64,000 bases of DNA from Haemaphysalis longicornis. Lineage: Eukaryota; Arthropoda; Arachnida; Ixodida; Ixodidae. The translations under genes and the position numbers were made by a program. Shown piece by piece: positions 57,701 through 64,000 of this stretch; within the stretch, counting starts at the first letter, position 1; each line of letters starts with the position of its first letter. The notes beneath the pieces were generated by a model. That model did not search any database. It saw only the letters and a program-made list of their open reading frames with translations, and had not been told where the DNA came from. Location: positions 60,629,355-60,693,354 of the forward strand of contig CM023457.1 in NCBI GenBank assembly GCA_013339765.2, in the 5' to 3' direction.

Positions 57701-58084
57701 CGGATTTGTGACATCTATATCCTTGCAGGGTTCAACACGGGTGTGGATGCACCTATCACTGGTCGCCATTTTGAATGATTCCACCGATTCCCTCAAAAAA
57801 CAAAATAACCCTCATGATGCCTTTTTTCCTTCCATTTTTAATGATGTTTAGTTATGCACCGCATGGCCCTGCTTTTTTCCCTTTTGTCCGTATTTGCCTA
57901 CTTTCACTTGTCTTCTGGCAACCCTGAGTTCTCCGTGGGAGCTTAGAAGAATGATAAATTGTTTTGCAGGAACTCTTGTATGCAGGCTAAACTTTCGTAA
58001 GCAGGTTATTGCGAAGCCATATTCATCTTTTATCGCCTGCAAGGGAAGGAGCACGATATTATGACTTGATATCTTGATATCGCC
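54736..58084. other. Unassigned, with two frames worth noting
   Basis: The plus frame 57321-57539 contains RRRRLRADSSVRQWEAEAK then HQRREENPHLRRADKHE, which resembles the short Arg/Glu tandem peptide repeats (REAEAKRQRR..NPELR type) seen in arthropod proteins and some transposon-encoded proteins. A 154-codon plus frame at 55984-56448 has no motif. A poly-C run at 55094-55101. The rest shows nothing I recognise. Confidence 0.35.
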
Positions 58085-58436
58085 GCATACTTCTTGATAT
58101 CATCTGCCCATCTAACCTTCTGCCACCGCTGGCCACGCTCCCCTTATCTGGGGATCCACTCTGTTACCCTTAATGACCAACGGTTATCTTGCCTTCACAT
58201 TACATGCCCGGGCCATGCCCATTTCTTCTTCTTAATTTCACTATGTCCTTAACACGCGTTTGTTCCCCGACACACTCCGCTCTTCTCTTGTGCGTTAATG
58301 TTACACCTATCATATTCCGTTCCATTGCTCGCTCTGTCGCCCTCAATTTAAGTTGAAACATTTTAGTTAGCCTCCAAGTTTGTACCCCGTAGATGAGTAC
58401 CGATAAGATGCAGCGGTTATACACTTGTTATATATG
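58085..58436 (-). pseudogene. RTE-like LINE, inverted 5' segment
   Basis: The minus-strand frame 58424-58200 reads YNRCILSVLIYGVQTWRLTK, then LRATERAMERNMIGVTL, the C-terminal part of RTE reverse transcriptases (usual form: GSETWxLTK ... QRAMERxMLGVxL). It corresponds to 2815-3170 of the other RTE copy. A frame change after HGP ends similarity to an open frame. Confidence 0.85.
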
Positions 58437-58525
58437 GTCGCAGTTAGCACAGGGCCGGGATAATTGGATATCTATGGGAGCCGCCTTTGCCCTGCAGTGA
58501 GCGTAGACAGGCTGATGATGATATT
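58437..58525 (+). mobile_element. RTE-like LINE, 3' terminal segment in opposite orientation
   Basis: TGGTCGCAGTTAGCACAGGGCC, then GCCTTTGCCCTGCAGTG, then GCGTAGACAGGCTGATGATGAT equals the last ~90 bp of the RTE element (complement of about 2705-2797) and ends in a GAT tail. It abuts 58085-58436, which is the adjoining part of the element in reverse, so the two make one twin-primed insertion. Confidence 0.85.
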
Positions 58526-61045
58526 GAAATTTCGATGTTAACGAACACCAAGATTTGCCTATAAAAAGGCTAGCCCGTAAGGAAGGCCGTTATTGGATCC
58601 CACGAGCTCTGTTTTGGTTTCATGCTTAAAGTTGTACATGGGTGGGATATCGCGTAGGAGTTCGAATCACTCCAGAGGAAAATCCAGGCCTAATTATTTC
58701 ACGGCAGATTTTTTTCTTTGCGTCTTCATTAAGAGGCGGATGAGAAAGACCAGTGTGACAAAATTAATTCCGACACCCCAGACGCTTCTAACGCCCTCAC
58801 CAGATTAGATTTGAGAAAGTATTGCCCTCGGGGAAATTAAAGTTTTCGAGTTGAGCTGAAACAGAACTCAGCGAGCTGCAACACGCTAGCCTATAATATG
58901 TTTCATTTACAAAGATTGCGAAACCAGTGAGTACGGTCATTGCGGCAGTTCATTTATTCGGAAACTAAAGTGAGCCCAGTACGGTTCTCCAAGTGAGCAG
59001 TATAAAACCAATGCAGCCGATATTGACGACCAGGTCAGTGTCCACTTAGTGTACCGAGATCTAGTAAGTGTGAAGAGGTACCGAAAGAGCCTTTCGTTTT
59101 AAGCACAGGGCGGTAGCAAACACTTTAGAAATGCCGCTGAAAGGGGATTCAGGGAACAGTTGTGACTCAACAACTAAATGACGAAATTGCAGTCATACTA
59201 AAAAAGGGCTGTTGGCGCGTCTCGCCAGTCTGTGCACTAACGGACGATTGATTTAACCCGCAAAATGGCGTCTTTTTTACTTCAGGAATAGTTCATGTAA
59301 ATGAACCCTGTGTTTGTGCCTTAAAGTAGGTTAAGGAGAAATTGTGCTTTTTTTCGCTTTTCGCTGACTTCCCAAAACCAGTCAAAATTTCGGATATAGT
59401 TGCATGACTGGGAAGCTCTCCCGGCGTGTGTACGTATTGCGAGTGTTGGTGTTCTGCGTTTGGTACGTGTCCGCACTGCGTTGAAACCGATGTATTAGAG
59501 CATGCTTGTTTAAATAACCTGTAAGGGGGCAACGTTTCTGACTCTGTTAAGTAAGCGTCTCGGTCTCGGAATGAGTACGCGTTCAAACGCTGTCTCGGTG
59601 AACGTTTAATGTCTTAGGCATTTGTGCTGTGTCATTTGTATACCTCGGTCCTTAGCCTACCGTTCGTTATTTGAGTTTACGTGCCAAATCCCCCAGCCCA
59701 TATTTCACATTTCTACGACTGATTTCTTTCTCGTGCTTGGAATTAGCCCTGGCAGCTTGTACGTGGGAGTTATACCCATCCAAATCTTCAAGAAGTTGAT
59801 TGCCTGTGCTAACGAATTGGCGCATTGCGAAAAAGTGCGACTGAATTATTTTATTCTTATCCGCGTCCTAAAAAACAAACACGTCCTTAACCAAAATATT
59901 AAAAACTTACAATTTTTGGAACTTCCAAAGGTGGGCGTATATTTTGGAAATACGGCCTGAAGTAAGAATCAGAACCTTCGAATGGACTCCAGTCGCGTTT
60001 TAAATAGCGAACTGAGCTAAAACGTGCACATAAGGTACGCGCGCCTTAAGGAATATACGAAGGCGCGCACTGTCTCCATCGTAAATCCTCATTCTTCAAT
60101 TCTTTAAAGTGTGCGAGTATCCCTCGAGTGTTCTCCACGCAGGAATTCTCTGGTCGTACTTCCGCTATACGGCCATTCGTACGCCGTTGGGAACGACAGC
60201 ATCGCTGCAGACTGTTTTTCTTCCATTCAGATTTCGAGCACGAAAGCTACAAATTTTAAGTCAATCGGTTTCCGTTCCGAGTTGTGACTTATTTTTTTTT
60301 CTTCCCCGCCCGCTCAATACTGGCGTAGGAGAAGAGTGGCGGAGATATTACCAGCCCTTGTAGAGAGACAGAGTACCGCTTGAGTTTCAAGCCTGGACGT
60401 TTCTTTTTTTATCTTCTTTTTTGCTACGGTTCATCTGTTGCGCCGTTCGCGCGCGCGAGCAGGTGCAAGAAAGCATCGTAAAGACATCAACGTAAACTTT
60501 CCCTGAGTTGAAAAGGTTGCCCCGGAAACGTCGGATCTGAAACTGCGCGCCAGGAGAGACAATGAATATCTACTCACTCTGTTTTAAACCCCCAATTCGT
60601 ACAAAGTGTTCTTCTCTTATATCGGCTTTGATTTATAGGATGGAAAATCTACAATCTTTATACGTTACAGATGGCGTCTTTCCGGCCGGAATTGTTCTGA
60701 ATGAGTTTCTCTCCGAGTGTTTCCGCTTATGTTCTCGCCCCAGTAACGTTATAATCATCATTTTCATTTATCTCGTGCAAAAAGCTACCTTTTTCGGACT
60801 TCGAAAACGTTGGCTGTGAAAATACAGCGCAGGTTTTTGTTGAAAAGAAAAGAGAGAAATAAAGGTATCATGAAGAAGGCATTAATATGAGATAGAGAAA
60901 ACAGAGAGCAAAAATTCCCGTACGATGTAGACCTAAAAAAGCAACGCGAATCTCTATCACCACCAGGGTTCCAAAAAATGCATGGTATTTGGTACGGAGG
61001 GAAAAAGGGCGAATCCATACGGGTTTTCCTTTGTGTAAATATCAA
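58526..61045. other. Unassigned sequence
   Basis: AT-rich. Frames up to 112 codons (59622-59960) lack motifs. No gene or repeat recognised. Confidence 0.4.
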
Positions 61046-61198
61046 TACCGAATGTAGGTACCTGTAACCGAATGTAGGTACCTGTAACCGAATGTTGGTA
61101 CCTGAATGTAGGTACCTGTAATAGGTACCTGTAGGTACCTCTAACCGAATGTAGGTACCTGAATGTAGGTACCGAATGTAGGTACCTGTAGGTACGTG
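61046..61198. repeat. GGTACCTG minisatellite
   Basis: About nine irregular units of (ACCGAAT)GTAGGTACCTG(TA). Shares the GGTACCT core with the array at 4574-5002 but has different spacers. Confidence 0.9.
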
Positions 61199-62444
61199 TG
61201 CAGGGATGAACGGCTTGACAAAATGAGATAGTATGGGAGTTACTAGGGCTATGAATATTCATACATGCTTGTAAGCTTGGGTATCGTGTGTCAAGGAACT
61301 GTGACTACGAATGTGCGCCGAACTATTGGGTCAGGGGCGCCAGAAGATTTTCTAGGCCCTTGCCTAGGTGTTTTATTTTCATAAAAAACATACAATATGC
61401 AAAAATACAGCACCTAATCTGGGGCTCGCGATGCCTCCTTTCCCGCCACTGCTCCGGGAATACGGGAACTTGCTCTGACAATGTGAAGCATTGAGGAATT
61501 TAGTTGGGACAGTTTTGGAAGCTAGAATTTTGAAATGTATCTCAATATCAGCTTGTGTATGAACGCCGTGAAAATTCTTTTCGACGCTCGATTTCGTTTA
61601 CTTCATCGTTAAAAATCACTGCCTTAGAAATACTCCTCACGGCCTCCACCCCTCGTAAACCTAGCTATACCATCTTCGACACTCTAGATCGTACACAAAG
61701 CAGGCCCTAGGCTTCACTCCTGGGCTTCACATAACATTCAAGGAGTCCGGAGTAATCGGTCATGAAGGGTAAACGGCCCTCGTAATGTGTTTTCCAAGCA
61801 GGGAAGAATGCAGCAGAAAAAACACGATGCAGATTTCTGAATGATATCGGACGAAAATTATGAGCTGATTATATAACAGCAGTATTTGCCGAAAGCTGCA
61901 TATAAGAGGGCAAACGTGATTAAGCAGTCACCCAACGTTACTAAAAATAACCAGGCGTGCCTTGGAAAAATAATTAGTTGCGGCTTAAGCCCCGCTTGAA
62001 GGACTAGCGCTAATGAGGCAGCTTATTCAGGTACGGAATTAAATAAAACCATGGCAAATGCAGAGCCGGTTTACCACAAAGCAGCGACTGGCCCTCCTGA
62101 AGTGGATGTGAAGGAAACTTTATTAGATGCCTTATGGAGATAAGTATCACAATAATAAAAGAAAATTCTCATTGCAGCTGTCGCAACGGGCAAAAAAGAT
62201 GCTGCATCTGCACATGTAATTAATAGCGGTGATTACACTGGTCCTGCAATATTGAAGACATTGTGGTACACCATGCAAAAACTTATCGCTCAATCACCGT
62301 AAATCTCTTTGTTGCGACTTTCTTTTTTTTTTTTTTGAAAAATAACGTCGCCTTCTTCTCATCGGAGTGCGTTTCACAATGACGGTAGCTGCGAAAAATT
62401 ACGCTAGAATTTTTTTAAAATAGGAGCTGTTTAAGCTTGAGTTC
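61199..62444. other. Unassigned sequence
   Basis: AT-rich, no long frames, a poly-T run at 62323-62336. Nothing recognised. Confidence 0.4.
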
Positions 62445-62670
62445 CATCCGTGCCTGGCGTCGCTCAAAACTCGCCGCAGCAAAGTGGAGAGGAGCAAAAT
62501 GCCAGGCCAAGAATTGTGAGGGAAAGTGGCGAGGAGGCAACCAGCCGACGGGCAGGAGTGGGGAGAGCACGCCGCAAGAAAAAAAAAGCACTTCCCCTGG
62601 TGGGAATTGAAGCTGGGTCCTCTGCATTATGAAACCGGCATATATTGACATACGAGCTTTTAACCGATGA
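62445..62670 (-). mobile_element. Probable second tRNA-headed SINE, degraded
   Basis: The minus strand shows a decayed tRNA-like head: TCGGTTAAAAGCTCGTATG as the A-box side and GACCCAGCTTCAATTCCCACC as the B-box side, with TGCATTATGAAAC complement between. A body to about 62445 follows. It does not match the Ruka-like body. With a single copy and many changes, a decayed tRNA pseudogene is the alternative. Confidence 0.4.
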
Positions 62671-62694
62671 TTCTTCAGCGTAGAAGGCAGGGCA

Positions 62695-62870
62695 GCCAGG
62701 CTACATCGAAGAGAATGGGCGACAGAACACTGCCCTGGGGTACGCCTCGTGTCTGTTATTTTAGGACTAAGTGAGGTGTGGTGACTTTGCGTGTCTCTGA
62801 TATCGTATTGGGGATGATTAGGCGGAGCAATTGCCGGCAGCTATGCAAGGCTAAGTCAGCCTCATTCAAC
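62695..62870 (-). pseudogene. LINE reverse-transcriptase fragment
   Basis: Minus-strand reading gives DLALHSCRQLLRLIIPNTIS, ETRKV, a stop, then TRGVPQGSVLSPILFDV, the RT motif (RGVPQGSVLSPLLF) that lies before the YADD box. Only about 58 codons survive. It ends at the (TACA)n array on its 5' side. The clade cannot be told. Confidence 0.75.
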
Positions 62871-62871
62871 A

Positions 62872-63044
62872 ATACATACATACATACATACATACATACA
62901 TACATACATACATACATACATACATACATACATACATACATACATACATACATACATACATACATACATACATACATACATACATACATACATACATACA
63001 TACATACATACATACATACATACATACATACATACATACATACA
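62872..63044. repeat. (TACA)n microsatellite
   Basis: About 43 perfect CATA units. The YIHT and MYVC repeat peptides are artefacts. Confidence 0.98.
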
Positions 63045-64000
63045 CGAAACCGGTGTCTGTACAATTGCGTTGTCATCGCAAACCGGGCTTCCAACATTTC
63101 CGTTGGGTTTTTACTCTTAGGCTGAGTTAAAATGAACTTTAGCTCCGGACTTCTTCAGTTTGCATTTTCAACTTTAGGAGGCTGGATTTTGAACTTTGAT
63201 ATGACTCAATTTCTACGGAGAAGACCGCCGCTCCGCTCTTCCCTCAGACATCGCGTCTCAATTGCGAAGGTACGTCACGAAACTTCTTCAAGTGCTGAAA
63301 TAATAACTCGAAAATTCCGAAAGTGTCCCAAGTTTTAAGCGATAATGTAGTGGGCCGCGTCGATTTCTGGCAGTTTGGCTGGCCTTACCTAAACCGCACA
63401 TGCCTACAAAAACACCAGGCAAATATGCAGGTACATTCACGGAAAAAAATGAAATGTGAAAGCGAAAATATGAACCAGACCATGCAAAATTGAAGCTTAC
63501 GGCTCGTTGAGATCCCACAATGGCGTGGTTGTGGTATATTTGGGAAGCTACATCTTCGGACATTGTTGCTGTTATGGAGCGATGCAAAAATTTGACTTGC
63601 GTGGAAAGGAACTGTGATATTTGTATTTTACAGTTAATATTTTCGCGTTCACTATTCATTTTTTCATGACTGTACGAGTTTCCTAACAGACGTAAAACCA
63701 TTTTACTTCAAAACAATTACATGGCTGTAGTTTAGTGTGAGAGCTCTTTATTGCAGGGTTAGAAATGGCTCAGCAAATTTATTCCAATAACACGCAGGCA
63801 TTATTTATCTATAGATGCGTAGCACAGTTTCACCAGCACAGAAGCGGCGTAGCATCCTTTTTTATTGTTCCGTGTACCTTTTATTCAGTTTTCTGTGAAA
63901 TAAGCCATAATTCCATTCATTAGCCTGGGCTCAAGGCAATAATTGATGCAGTAGCCTGTTCTGTTTTATTGTCATACGGATGATTTTAGTATATCTGCCA
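63045..64000. other. Unassigned sequence to the window edge
   Basis: A 137-codon minus frame (63701-63288) has no domain I recognise. No repeat seen. Confidence 0.4.

Overview
This window looks like a piece of a hard-tick (Ixodida) nuclear genome. That is an inference from its repeats: several copies of a tRNA-headed SINE resembling the tick SINE called Ruka, degraded non-LTR retrotransposon (LINE) ends of the kind that fill tick assemblies, short DNA-transposon derivatives, long microsatellites and a satellite array. There is no compact run of genes. Open frames are short, lack recognisable exon structure and mostly translate repeats. I found no host gene, rRNA, functional tRNA, CRISPR array or bacterial or viral block that I can support. 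The annotation is therefore mainly a map of mobile elements and their scars.

Layout. 1-2.2 kb: unassigned, with a GC-rich stretch at its right end. 2.2-5.0 kb: a LINE C-terminal fragment abuts the 3' half of an RTE-like LINE in antisense, followed by a SINE inside a GGTACCTTTA minisatellite. 5-14 kb: mostly unassigned, with a (GTCT)n repeat also present in inverse orientation at 26 kb and GC-rich element fragments at 6.9 and 8.9 kb. 14-20 kb: a GC-rich hairpin-bearing element, then unique sequence and a (TA)n tract. 20.4-22.3 kb: two copies of a MITE with GGGACCCTG-type ends, then a LINE end interrupted by a hairpin element. 24-25.7 kb: a 94-bp duplication and a 64/65-bp satellite with higher-order structure. 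27-42 kb: a second MITE family flanked by TTAA, in part nested or interrupted, interleaved with two more LINE 3' ends, one carrying RNase H. 46-51 kb: SINEs, a LINE-SINE chimera with a 15-bp target-site duplication, and an antisense LINE with RNase H and a zinc knuckle. 52-58 kb: (GA)n, a SINE split by a LINE tail, and an RTE copy with a 5' inversion. 58-64 kb: another GGTACCT minisatellite, a likely second tRNA-headed SINE, and a reverse-transcriptase scrap next to a long (TACA)n array.

How the parts relate. Nothing here appears able to move by itself: every LINE is 5' truncated and frame-broken, and the SINEs and MITEs are non-autonomous. The interesting content is the record of how insertions happened. 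It includes a probable reverse-transcriptase template jump from SINE RNA to LINE RNA (48.06-49.17 kb), a twin-priming inversion (58.1-58.5 kb), a 9-bp-duplicating hairpin insertion whose removal rejoins a LINE reading frame (21.9-22.06 kb), and nested MITEs (38.5-41.8 kb). All alignments were done by eye, so boundaries are approximate unless a duplicated target site is given.
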